NCBI GenBank assembly: GCA_049840835.1
Contig: JASGJG010000004.1
Location: forward strand, 1-64,000
Direction: 5' to 3'
Source: JANLTX01 sp049840835
GTDB lineage: Bacteria > Armatimonadota > Armatimonadia > Armatimonadales > Armatimonadaceae
DNA length: 64,000 bases
Shown: piece after piece, positions 1 through 7,265 of the stretch
Numbering within the stretch: position 1 is the first letter of the stretch
Layout: every line of letters starts with the position of its first letter
The notes under the pieces: model-generated
What the model was told of the DNA's origin: nothing
The model's input: only the letters and a program-made list of their open reading frames with translations
The model's database searches: none
Translations under genes and position numbers: made by a program

Positions 1-1
1 A

Positions 2-145
2 AGGTTAATAGGGAAACACGATAGAATCCGAACAGCACCTATGCGAGAGCGTGCAGTCGGCCTGGGAGGATCGTTCACATTGGAGAGTAGCTCTAAAGGA
101 ACAGCTATTACCCTGACCCTGCCGATTTCAAATCGCGGACTTTAG
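2..145 (+). CDS. C-terminal end of a sensor histidine kinase (partial)
   Basis: Only the tail of this gene is in the window; the open frame runs off the left edge. The last part contains MRERA, LGG and GTAITLTLPI, which match the end of the HATPase domain of NarL-partner type sensor kinases (family knowledge: GM-R-E-R-A, LGG, then GT-I-V-P). The residues before MRERA do not show the expected glycine box. In a neighbouring frame a run reading EQHL resembles that box, so a small deletion or decay is possible. Its 3' end overlaps the convergent isomerase-like gene by 18 bases. Confidence 0.5.
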   Translation, partial: RLIGKHDRIRTAPMRERAVGLGGSFTLESSSKGTAITLTLPISNRGL

Positions 146-886
146 CGCCTGGAGCGCGGCGGGCGCTTGCGCGGTTAAATCATCCCAGCCGTTTTCCAGG
201 GAAAGTCGCCCGTTGTAGCCAGCCGCTTTCAGGACCGTCATTACCGGGCTGAAATCGTAGTCCGCCCCCGGCGCTTTTCGCCCCGGTCCGGCGCTATGCG
301 TATGTATCAGAATGTCGGCGCTCTGCTCTATCGCAGAAAGCGGCTCCGCAATCCCCTGCATATGCCAGGTATCCGCCAGATTCCCGATTGCCACTCGGGC
401 GACCTCGCGCACCAGGGCTGCTCCTTCATCGACGGACGTAATAAACGAACACTCTACCCCCAGTGGCTCTACCGCCACTTTCACGTCGAATTTCTCACCC
501 GCATCAGCACACTGATGCAAAAAGCGTTTTAGCTCGGCATAGGCACGCTCGTACGGATAGCCCTCGGGAATAGAGCGTGCTCCACCGCTGCCGAGCACGA
601 TTACCTCACCCCCCACCTGCTTAGCTCGCTCTAAAGCTGTGAAGGCATACTTGCCCAGTGCATGCGGGTCGACATTCGGCCCCACAATTTTGAGACTGGC
701 GGGCACGAACATGTTGAACGCTTCCGGACGAAGCGGCATAGCCTCCAGACGTGCACGCATAGCCTGCCACTCAGTCGTACTACTGAGAGGCATTAGAGCA
801 GAGACCACACCTGGCTCAAAATAGTCGAACCCGGCTTCGGCCAGAGCAGGCACCTGCTCCAACCCGGCACATACACCAAATCGCAT
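128..886 (-). CDS. Sugar phosphate isomerase/epimerase-like TIM barrel
   Basis: A 252-residue protein of the xylose isomerase-like (AP endonuclease family 2) fold, which isomerises or epimerises sugars or inositols with a divalent metal. Visible likely metal and catalytic residues are Glu140 (VAVEPLG), Asp172 and His175 (ADTWH), His195/His197 (IHTHS) and Glu231 (LSLENGW), in the order expected for the family. There is no signal peptide, so it is cytoplasmic. The start is an ATG with only a weak ribosome site. It lies 14 bases downstream of the GlmL-like gene and probably belongs to the same transcript. The substrate cannot be told from the sequence. Confidence 0.75.
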   Translation of the reverse strand: MRFGVCAGLEQVPALAEAGFDYFEPGVVSALMPLSSTTEWQAMRARLEAMPLRPEAFNMFVPASLKIVGPNVDPHALGKYAFTALERAKQVGGEVIVLGSGGARSIPEGYPYERAYAELKRFLHQCADAGEKFDVKVAVEPLGVECSFITSVDEGAALVREVARVAIGNLADTWHMQGIAEPLSAIEQSADILIHTHSAGPGRKAPGADYDFSPVMTVLKAAGYNGRLSLENGWDDLTAQAPAALQALKSAI

Positions 887-900
887 GCGCTATGGTACCT

Positions 901-2649
901 CTAAATGGGCAAACCCAGCGCTTTTAGCCACTCCTGGTTGGCGGTGGCCGTGTTTGATGGGAAAGCGATAGGTCGGCCACGGCAGTCAAAGACCATACCC
1001 AGTTCGCCTGCTACGGTATCGAACGTAACGGGACGGCCTTTGCCCGCCCCTAAATCGAAACCAGGCGCGGGGGTACAGCGGACTTCTACTTTCTGCCCTG
1101 CGGGAATCGGCACCAGTTTGAGCGCACCGAAGGGAAGGTTCAGTTTCTCTGTGCCCCATTCTGCTGTCAGGCAGGGCGCGCCAGGAGCCGCAGTCCCGAT
1201 GGGTGCGATGCACTCAGCAAGGCGAATCAGGCAGTCTCGCTCAAAGACCTGAGTAGCGGCCTCGGGGAGCAACGTGGAGAGGATGCCGAGCTGAGGCATC
1301 ATGAAGATGGAGTCCTTGGCAATGGTGGTCAGTCCCTCGGGCTGGTAAGCATCCAGCATCATGAGCACCGTTTGTCCTAGCTCAGGGGCGTGAGCCAGCA
1401 CACCGCCAGAGCCAATGAGCATGTCCAATTCCAGCATGTTGACACGGGTCTTACCGCCGCTCTGCTGATCGAATAAATCTCCCACACTGCGCTGCTGCTG
1501 TACACCCACCATTTCACGGGCCAGAGACTTGTGGTGCTCGAAGGCCAACCGTAGCGCCTCGCGAGAGGCTGCCTGTTCGATATGCAAGTCCTTAAGCTGC
1601 TGCGGAATGGTGGTGGGCCGGATCATCTTGTTACGCAGTTGGTTGCGCACATAGGCAGCCGTGGCCTCAAAGGGTAGCCAGCGCTGTATGTTCTCCAGGC
1701 CAGCCTCAGTGAGCACGTTGCAGATCGAGTAGCTCATCCCCAGGTTGGCACTCACCGTGCGTGTGTAGACCCCAGAGAAGACCGAGAACACGTCTGTGGT
1801 GGCTCCGCCGATATCCACGCCCAGAACGCTGATTTCCCGCTGCCGTGCGATGGTCTCCATGATGTAACCCACGGCATTGGGCGTGCTCAGAATGTCCGCG
1901 CTGGTCCAGGTTTTGAGCTTGCCATAACCCGGCGCCTGCTGCATCACATGCTCCAGGAACAGCTCGTGCACAGCCTCGCGTGCGGGGGCTAGGTTTTCAG
2001 AATCTAGAGTCGGGCGCACGTTATCGCAGTGCTTCAGGGAGACAACATCACCTAGCGTATCTTCTACGGCGCCGCGCATCTTTTCACTACCCGCAAAGAT
2101 GATGGGAAGCTTCAGCCCGATTCCCAGGCGCGGGCGTGGATCGGCGGAGCGTAGGGTCTCGGCGATTTCCTGCACCTGCGGCACCAGGTTGCCGTCGTCG
2201 GTACCGCCCGCCATAAGAATCATGTCCGGGCGTAGAGAACGGATTCGCTCGACTTTCTCGAACTCTTTCCGGCCATCGTTGATGGCGAGCGTGTCGATCA
2301 CAATCGCCCCGGCTCCCAGAGCCGCGCGCTCGGCGGACTCGGCGGACATCTCCTTGACCACGCCTGCCACAGTCATCTGCAGCCCCCCTCCGGCGCTGCT
2401 GGTGGAGAGATAATAGAGATCGTCGGAGATAAGCGGCTTCCCGTTGGCGTCTAGAAACGTCTTTTCTGTGACCTCTTCCAGCTCACGGAGAGCGTTGGTG
2501 ACACCGACAGTGACATCATCAAACGGGGCCTCAACAGTGGTGGGCGCTTCGCCGCGGGCTATCAGCCGCCAGCCATCGTCGCCATGCTCAATCAGAATCG
2601 CTTTGGTGGTAGTAGAGCCACAGTCCGTCGCCAGAATCGCCTTGGGCAT
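901..2649 (-). CDS. glmL: GlmL/MutL-type reactivase for a B12-dependent mutase
   Basis: A 582-residue ASKHA-type ATPase. The N-terminal phosphate motif is ATDCGSTTTKAIL (residues 7-19) and a second phosphate loop reads LGVDIGGATTDVF in the middle. This pattern is that of glutamate mutase accessory protein L (MutL), thought to reactivate or chaperone adenosylcobalamin mutases. No mutase subunit gene lies next to it here. An ATG start is 24 bases after the SnoaL-like gene, so the two may be cotranscribed. A TATAAT hexamer sits 5 bases before the ATG (see findings). The family call is fairly firm; the partner enzyme is unknown. Confidence 0.75.
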   Translation of the reverse strand: MPKAILATDCGSTTTKAILIEHGDDGWRLIARGEAPTTVEAPFDDVTVGVTNALRELEEVTEKTFLDANGKPLISDDLYYLSTSSAGGGLQMTVAGVVKEMSAESAERAALGAGAIVIDTLAINDGRKEFEKVERIRSLRPDMILMAGGTDDGNLVPQVQEIAETLRSADPRPRLGIGLKLPIIFAGSEKMRGAVEDTLGDVVSLKHCDNVRPTLDSENLAPAREAVHELFLEHVMQQAPGYGKLKTWTSADILSTPNAVGYIMETIARQREISVLGVDIGGATTDVFSVFSGVYTRTVSANLGMSYSICNVLTEAGLENIQRWLPFEATAAYVRNQLRNKMIRPTTIPQQLKDLHIEQAASREALRLAFEHHKSLAREMVGVQQQRSVGDLFDQQSGGKTRVNMLELDMLIGSGGVLAHAPELGQTVLMMLDAYQPEGLTTIAKDSIFMMPQLGILSTLLPEAATQVFERDCLIRLAECIAPIGTAAPGAPCLTAEWGTEKLNLPFGALKLVPIPAGQKVEVRCTPAPGFDLGAGKGRPVTFDTVAGELGMVFDCRGRPIAFPSNTATANQEWLKALGLPI

Positions 2650-2673
2650 GCCGGATTATACAGCCCTCTTCTG

Positions 2674-3147
2674 TTAGACAGCCGTGCTATCCTCTGCCAG
2701 AGGTAATAGCCATTGCCGAAAGCGCCAGATACGACCGTTTTGGAAGGTGTAGTGCATGATGAGTTGGAGATGATAGGGAGCCCCATTGGCTCGAAAATGG
2801 CCACGGTTCCGTGCCACCGCCATGAGCATATCTCCCTGAGCCACCATGGTCTCAATAACAGCCTCATCGGATGCGACAGCCGCGAAGTTTGCCTGGATCT
2901 GCGCCATGACTTCGTCGATACCGGAAGCACCAATGGACGGAAGGGCCTGCCCACCAAGGATCTCAAAAGCGATGTCTGGGGCCAGGTATGCCCGAACTGC
3001 TTCATAGTTACCCTGAGCCACGGCGCGATAGAACGCCTGAACGCAGGCAACGTTCTCTGCTTCTAATGATTTGGTAGCGTGTGTGGAGTCACCAGCTTCA
3101 AAGGCAGGGAGGAAATCATCGGCGAACGCATTAAGAGAGTGATTCAC
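2674..3147 (-). CDS. SnoaL/NTF2-like domain protein
   Basis: A 157-residue small alpha+beta protein of the SnoaL-like (nuclear transport factor 2) fold: an N-terminal helix with VQAFYRAVAQGNYEAVRAYLAPD, then strands with HFRANGAPY and a C-terminal WRFRQW segment. Such proteins are small hydrolases, isomerases or ligand binders, and function cannot be assigned. I chose the GTG at 3147 because a strong AAGGAG lies five bases before it; the frame stays open upstream to 3234 but that part has no ribosome site and runs into the terminator hairpin. It sits directly before the GlmL-like gene. Confidence 0.6.
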   Translation of the reverse strand: MNHSLNAFADDFLPAFEAGDSTHATKSLEAENVACVQAFYRAVAQGNYEAVRAYLAPDIAFEILGGQALPSIGASGIDEVMAQIQANFAAVASDEAVIETMVAQGDMLMAVARNRGHFRANGAPYHLQLIMHYTFQNGRIWRFRQWLLPLAEDSTAV

Positions 3148-3213
3148 GGGTAGCTCCTTGTTTCGATTTCCCTTCCCATTACACAGATACGCTACAAAAT
3201 CCTGATTCCTCCA

Positions 3214-3254
3214 AATATAAAAGCGCTGATCCAATGGATCGGCGCTTTTATATT
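3214..3254 (-). terminator. Rho-independent terminator of the aldo/keto reductase gene
   Basis: A near-perfect inverted repeat with 19-base arms and a 3-base loop lies just after the stop codon of the minus-strand aldo/keto reductase gene. The arms begin and end with A/T-rich stretches, so a T-rich tail is present on the minus strand. It isolates that gene from the SnoaL-like gene downstream. Confidence 0.75.
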
Positions 3255-3268
3255 CGCCCTGAACTCTG

Positions 3269-4240
3269 TTACGCTCGCCCTAGAATCTGCTCTACTTGTG
3301 CCATCTGCTCAGTGGAGAGAGGGCCAAATGCCAGTGCGCCTGCATTTTCTTCTACCTGTACAACTGTTTTGAAGCCAGGAATGGGAATCATAACCTCGCT
3401 ACGTGCCCACAGCCAGGCAAGAGCGCCCTGTGTGAGTGTGCGCCCGCCTTCGGTCAATACTTCGCGCAAAGACTCTACCCGCTTGATATTCTCTGCCTGC
3501 CCTCCCTCACGGAAGTTCCAGCCACGCCGGATATCATCTTCGGGTAATTTGGTGTCCGAGGTGAACTTGCCCGTGAGCATTCCCATACCCAGCGGACCGC
3601 GCAGGATACTGGCAAGGTCGTACTTCTCGCAGATTGCCAGGGTCTCTGCGTTGCCGCCAAAGATATTGAAGCCTTGCTGGATGGCAACGCAGTGTGGGCT
3701 CTGAGCAAATAGCTTGGCGCGGGCCGGGTCATCTGTACTCCAGCCGATGTAGCGAACCTTGCCTGCTGCTACCAGCTCCTCAAAAACGGCGAGCACTTCG
3801 GGGGCCTGTTCCAGAGGATAGCCGCCCAGATGGAACTGATAGAGGTCGATATAGTCCGTGTTCAGGCGCCTCAGGCTCTCCTCACAGCACTGGCGGATAT
3901 AGTCCGGGTCGCCATTGGTGCCAGGCGCTTCACGGGTCTCTTCTACATAGGTATAGCCCGCTTTTGTGGCGACTACGATCTGGTCGCGCTTATCGCCGAG
4001 CGCCTGTGCAATGAGTTTCTCGCTATGCCCGCAGCCGTAGACATCAGCGGTGTCGTAGAAATCCACTCCGAGTTCGAAAGCGCGCTGTAGGGCACGAATC
4101 GACTCCTCATCGTTGACCTCTCCCCAGCCTACCGGTCCACCACCCCGGCTATGTGGTCCTCCGATTGCCCAGCACCCCATACCCAGCGCGCTGATTTCGA
4201 CACCACTTCGCCCCAGTTTCCGTCTCATGCTTTTTTCCAT
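3269..4240 (-). CDS. Aldo/keto reductase
   Basis: A 323-residue NAD(P)H-dependent oxidoreductase of the aldo/keto reductase superfamily, a cytoplasmic (beta/alpha)8 barrel. The catalytic tetrad is visible: Asp and Tyr in DFYDTADVYG, Lys in VVATKAGY, and His in DLYQFHLGG. Length matches the family. A GTAGGAG element directly precedes the ATG at 4240, but a second ATG four codons further in is equally possible. It is followed by a strong terminator and so appears to be transcribed alone. Substrate unknown. A second aldo/keto reductase lies at 34941. Confidence 0.85.
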   Translation of the reverse strand: MEKSMRRKLGRSGVEISALGMGCWAIGGPHSRGGGPVGWGEVNDEESIRALQRAFELGVDFYDTADVYGCGHSEKLIAQALGDKRDQIVVATKAGYTYVEETREAPGTNGDPDYIRQCCEESLRRLNTDYIDLYQFHLGGYPLEQAPEVLAVFEELVAAGKVRYIGWSTDDPARAKLFAQSPHCVAIQQGFNIFGGNAETLAICEKYDLASILRGPLGMGMLTGKFTSDTKLPEDDIRRGWNFREGGQAENIKRVESLREVLTEGGRTLTQGALAWLWARSEVMIPIPGFKTVVQVEENAGALAFGPLSTEQMAQVEQILGRA

Positions 4241-4320
4241 ACTCCTACGGCATCGTTTCCAGAAACCGATAAGTTCCCCTCCTGCCTGAATGGTTAGGAG
4301 AAGGGAAAATAGGCAGAACG

Positions 4321-4356
4321 AAAAAAGCCCCAGAACTTAGGAAGTTCTAGGGCTTC
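4321..4356 (-). terminator. Terminator after the second SnoaL-like gene
   Basis: A 12-base-pair hairpin (GCCCcAGAACTT and its complement, 3-base loop) lies 17 bases past the stop of the gene at 4373. On the minus strand it is followed by a run of six T. Typical intrinsic terminator. Confidence 0.8.
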
Positions 4357-4372
4357 AAGCAACTTATCTATC

Positions 4373-4834
4373 CTACAGGCAAGGCGTTTCCGGTTCTTCA
4401 AGATTCCGGGTGAGCTGCTCCGTCATAGCGGCGAAGTCGACGTTGTTCCAGGCCTCGATCATCTTGCCCTCCTTCACTCGAATGAAAGTCATTCCGGTGA
4501 ACTCTACCGCCCTGCCCGTAGCACGAATGCCCAGCGTATCGCCATTGTGAATCCCTTTAATCCGAAGGCGAGTGGCAGCCTTGTCCTCAGTGGCAATTAC
4601 ATCCTCCACAATTATCTCCAGGTTATGGAGCGCGCCACGCAGCTGCCTCACGAGCGGTTTGAATCCTTCCGGACCGACTAACTCATTTCCGTCTGCGTCA
4701 ACTAGACCGTGGGCAATGCCATCATCGGCAAAAAGTCGATCAACGGCGCTTTCATCTCCCTTATGCCACACTTCATCAAACCATTTATGCACAACCTCTT
4801 CGGGTGTCAGATATACGCTCTTTTCTGGTTCCAT
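4373..4834 (-). CDS. SnoaL-like ester cyclase family protein
   Basis: A 153-residue protein resembling the SnoaL-like polyketide cyclase/ester cyclase group: VHKWFDEVWHKGDESAVDRLF at the N-terminus, then GPEGFKPLVRQLRGAL, VEFTGMTFIRVKEGKM and a final IEAWNNVDFAAM. In this family the C-terminal W-x-x-x-D segment is conserved. The frame extends upstream to 4966, but the ATG at 4834 has an AAGGAG ten bases before it, and the upstream part crosses the preceding terminator. Cytoplasmic. It is flanked by terminators on both sides, so it is likely monocistronic. The function is unknown. Confidence 0.65.
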   Translation of the reverse strand: MEPEKSVYLTPEEVVHKWFDEVWHKGDESAVDRLFADDGIAHGLVDADGNELVGPEGFKPLVRQLRGALHNLEIIVEDVIATEDKAATRLRIKGIHNGDTLGIRATGRAVEFTGMTFIRVKEGKMIEAWNNVDFAAMTEQLTRNLEEPETPCL

Positions 4835-4900
4835 GAATCGTCTACTCCTTACGAATCCTCTATGGCACGATAACACAATCAATCCAATTACGGCCATAAA

Positions 4901-4930
4901 AAACGCCGACCCATTTCGGGTCGGCGTTTT
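4901..4930 (-). terminator. Terminator after pseudopilin A
   Basis: An 11-base-pair perfect stem (AACGCCGACCC with its complement) and a 5-base loop lie 18 bases after the stop of the pseudopilin gene. Tracts of A and T on both sides make it potentially bidirectional. Confidence 0.8.
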
Positions 4931-4947
4931 GCACAGGTATAAGCGGG

Positions 4948-5817
4948 TTAGAGGCCCGGATTCCACTCGCGGATAGTGCGGGCGGAGTTGGTCTGGCTGG
5001 TCTGCCAGTCCGGGTGACGCTGGGCATAGCCCCAGCCATCGTTGGCAATAGCCTGTAGCGCACGAGTGGTCTTCACGTGGCCATCGAAGTAGGCAAAGTT
5101 CGTGAAGCCGCCACCGTGGCCCTGCATACAGCTATACCCTGTACCACCTGCGGGTTCGCCCTGCTGCGTACACTCATAGGTATTGGCGACCCAACTATCC
5201 AGGTCAGACCAGGGCATACGGGTCTCTACCACCATAATCGTGCTAGCAGGCTGCTCCAGACCGGCAATAGAACCACCACCGCCCACGTTACCTGCAGGTT
5301 GTTGCTCGGGCCAGATAGAGCGATCCTGTTCGTTGATACCCGCATGTTTGTTCACGGCATAGCTCCGAGGGAAGCGCGTGGTCTCATCGCCTGGTTGCCC
5401 CACGCCGAAGCCCCAGGTCTGCTTGTCGGACCAGGCGGCCGAGTTCTCCATGCACTGGAAAACCCCGCCAGAGCCAGCGGTCGTGTAGACCGTGGAGTCT
5501 CCTGCCGCGCCGCGGCTGCCACTCTTGATATATGGGGTGATGGCATCACGCCAGGTAATCATACGCGGGCTCCACCAGTCCGCATCATTGCGAACAGCAC
5601 GGAAGGCGGGCAAGGTCTCATCATAGTCCTGCACGTACATCATGAAGCCCAGGCCAATCTGCTTCATATTGGACACGCAGGAGATCTTACGCGCCTGAGC
5701 ACGGGCCTTGGCGAAGACTGGGAAGAGAATCGCTGCCAGTATCGCGATAATCGCGATAACAACCAGAAGCTCTATGAGCGTAAATGCCGAACGACCGGCT
5801 GGAATGCGTCTGTGCAT
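4948..5817 (-). CDS. DUF1559 (H-X9-DG type) pseudopilin A
   Basis: A 289-residue secreted protein with a type IV prepilin N-terminus: basic leader, then AFTLIELLVVIAIIAILAA as cleavage site and membrane helix, with Glu at mature position 5. The body ends with a histidine followed at distance by FDGHVK, the box that names the DUF1559 family; here ten residues rather than nine separate His from DG. Such proteins are abundant in Planctomycetota and Armatimonadota and of unknown role. AAGG precedes the ATG. It is the last gene of the LacI1-lipoprotein-pseudopilin unit and is followed by a terminator. Confidence 0.88.
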   Translation of the reverse strand: MHRRIPAGRSAFTLIELLVVIAIIAILAAILFPVFAKARAQARKISCVSNMKQIGLGFMMYVQDYDETLPAFRAVRNDADWWSPRMITWRDAITPYIKSGSRGAAGDSTVYTTAGSGGVFQCMENSAAWSDKQTWGFGVGQPGDETTRFPRSYAVNKHAGINEQDRSIWPEQQPAGNVGGGGSIAGLEQPASTIMVVETRMPWSDLDSWVANTYECTQQGEPAGGTGYSCMQGHGGGFTNFAYFDGHVKTTRALQAIANDGWGYAQRHPDWQTSQTNSARTIREWNPGL

Positions 5818-5878
5818 AGTTATTTGCCTTTTAAAAAACGTTGCTCTATCTAGAGCGATAACAGGCTATGGAGCGAGC

Positions 5879-6094
5879 TTATCGCCCCGGAGCCACAGGA
5901 GCGCCGCCGGGTCGACCAGGAACCACCGGATCGGGGGCGGAGGCGGGCACACCGGCGCGAGGACCGGTGGCGGGGCGGGCATTGGCCTTCATGGTAGCCT
6001 GGTCAACTGGCTCAGGCTTAGGTCCACAGCCAGCTAGAGCTAGCATGCCGAGAGCACATGCTAGATAACGAAAGCGGTTTCGTAAGATTTTCAT
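5879..6094 (-). CDS. Small Pro/Ala-rich lipoprotein A
   Basis: A 71-residue protein with a basic start, a hydrophobic stretch and the lipobox LALAGC, so the mature lipoprotein begins at Cys. The remainder is Pro/Ala/Gly-rich with no recognisable domain. It lies between lacI1 and pseudopilin A. Small lipoproteins also accompany the other two pseudopilins (8986 and 13221), so this pairing looks functional although the sequences are not clearly alignable. The start has little ribosome-site support. Confidence 0.65.
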   Translation of the reverse strand: MKILRNRFRYLACALGMLALAGCGPKPEPVDQATMKANARPATGPRAGVPASAPDPVVPGRPGGAPVAPGR

Positions 6095-6130
6095 AGTTGT
6101 TTGTACCCATGTTTTTGGAAAGTGCGGACG

Positions 6131-7171
6131 CTAGAGTGCTGCCGTGGACTGTCTCAGTACCAGCGGTGCATCGAGTAGCAGCCGCGTTTCCCGCGAGGTG
6201 CCCGTGATAAGGCTCAGGAGCGCATTCACAGCATGCTCCCCTACGCGGCGGATATCGTGGTGTATAGTGGTCAGCCCCAGCGACTCCGCCGCTGGAATAT
6301 CATCGAACCCTACAACACTTATACGTTCGGGAACAGCAATTCGTCTCCGGGAAAGTTCAGCCATGGCTCCGACTGCTATGGCATCGCAGAGGCAGAAGAT
6401 TGCGGTTGGTTGCTGAGAGAGCGGCGCGCCATCAAACCGGCCCAGCATACGCCCCACATTACTCGCTCCCCACTCAGCGTGGTACTCCCCGGAAAAGAGT
6501 AGCACGGGATCCAGGGGGATACCGGCTTTCTCCAGAGCATTGCGATAGCCCTGCAGGCGCTGGCTATTGCTACAGAAGTCTTCGTTGCCACAGAAAGCCG
6601 CAATACGCCTATGGCCGAGCTCTATGAGATGCTCGACAACTTTCTGTGCACCCGCTGTATTGTCCACGTCGGCGCACCCGCCTTCGGGCCAGAGCGAGGC
6701 ATCTCGGCTATCCCCTACCAGTACCAGAGGGAGTTTAGTGGCTCGCTGCCGCAGGGCTGCCATAAGCGCAGTCTCTATGCGAGGGATAATAATCAGAAGG
6801 CCATCCGCATGTCCATCGGCATACATTGGGGCGTTTACCAGAGCATCGCTCCAGTCGTCCTCCAAAAAGAGAGTGGTTTTCTGCCGATGCTTCTTCGCCT
6901 GTGCGAGAATGCCATCTAAGCAGGGACCGAGATAGGCATCCGAGGTTACAGACAGCTCCGAGTAGGCCATCACCACACCTATGTTGTCCATGCGCTTCCC
7001 GGCCAGTCCACGCGCAATGGCACTGGGATGGTAGCCGATGCGCTGTGCGACCTCAAGAACACGCTCTCGGGTGGCGGCCGGAATGGCACCGTCGTGCCGA
7101 CGGTTAAGCACTTTAGAAACCGTACTTGAGGATACCTGCGCCTCTGCTGCCACTTCTTTGATGGACGACAT
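6131..7171 (-). CDS. LacI-family transcription regulator 1
   Basis: A 346-residue repressor. The N-terminal helix-turn-helix reads IKEVAAEAQVSSSTVSKVLN, followed by the hinge ARGLAGK and a periplasmic-binding-protein-like sensor domain that ends with the family motifs VVGFDDIPAAE and RQSTA. Family members bind palindromic operators and respond to sugars or nucleosides. The frame extends upstream to 7213, but the HTH geometry supports the ATG at 7171. The promoter and a perfect palindrome directly upstream (7197-7255) suggest autoregulation. A lipoprotein and pseudopilin A follow, probably on the same transcript. Confidence 0.88.
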   Translation of the reverse strand: MSSIKEVAAEAQVSSSTVSKVLNRRHDGAIPAATRERVLEVAQRIGYHPSAIARGLAGKRMDNIGVVMAYSELSVTSDAYLGPCLDGILAQAKKHRQKTTLFLEDDWSDALVNAPMYADGHADGLLIIIPRIETALMAALRQRATKLPLVLVGDSRDASLWPEGGCADVDNTAGAQKVVEHLIELGHRRIAAFCGNEDFCSNSQRLQGYRNALEKAGIPLDPVLLFSGEYHAEWGASNVGRMLGRFDGAPLSQQPTAIFCLCDAIAVGAMAELSRRRIAVPERISVVGFDDIPAAESLGLTTIHHDIRRVGEHAVNALLSLITGTSRETRLLLDAPLVLRQSTAAL

Positions 7172-7196
7172 CTCGGCTCTTTCCGAGAGAAGCTTA

Positions 7197-7210
7197 CGAA
7201 AGCGCTTTCG
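7197..7210 (-). promoter_or_regulatory. LacI-type operator before lacI1
   Basis: The perfect 14-base palindrome CGAAAGCGCTTTCG has the central CG and A/T-rich flanks typical of LacI/CcpA-type operators. It lies between the -10 box and the start codon of lacI1, where a bound repressor would block transcription. Autoregulation by LacI1 is the simplest reading. Confidence 0.7.
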
Positions 7211-7226
7211 CAAGTCTCTTCAGGAA

Positions 7227-7255
7227 AGTATAACCCTACCGAAAAAGATTGTCAA
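7227..7255 (-). promoter_or_regulatory. Sigma-70 type promoter of lacI1
   Basis: On the minus strand TTGACA (7255-7250) is followed after exactly 17 bases by TATACT (7232-7227). This is a near-consensus housekeeping promoter, 56 bases before the lacI1 start codon. Confidence 0.8.
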
Positions 7256-7265
7256 GAACCGCCTA

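Noticed and set aside
2674..3234. Longer SnoaL-like reading frame starting at a TTG
   Set aside because: The extra 29 codons overlap a terminator hairpin and have no ribosome site, whereas the GTG at 3147 has a strong AAGGAG.
5077..5853. Long plus-strand open frame (258 codons) opposite pseudopilin A
   Set aside because: It is antisense to a clear prepilin gene, has no ribosome site and its product shows no domain pattern. A shadow of high G+C codon use.
5843..5856. GCTCTA-TC-TAGAGC palindrome before pseudopilin A
   Set aside because: It does not match either LacI-type box and short six-base arms occur by chance; no promoter is seen beside it.
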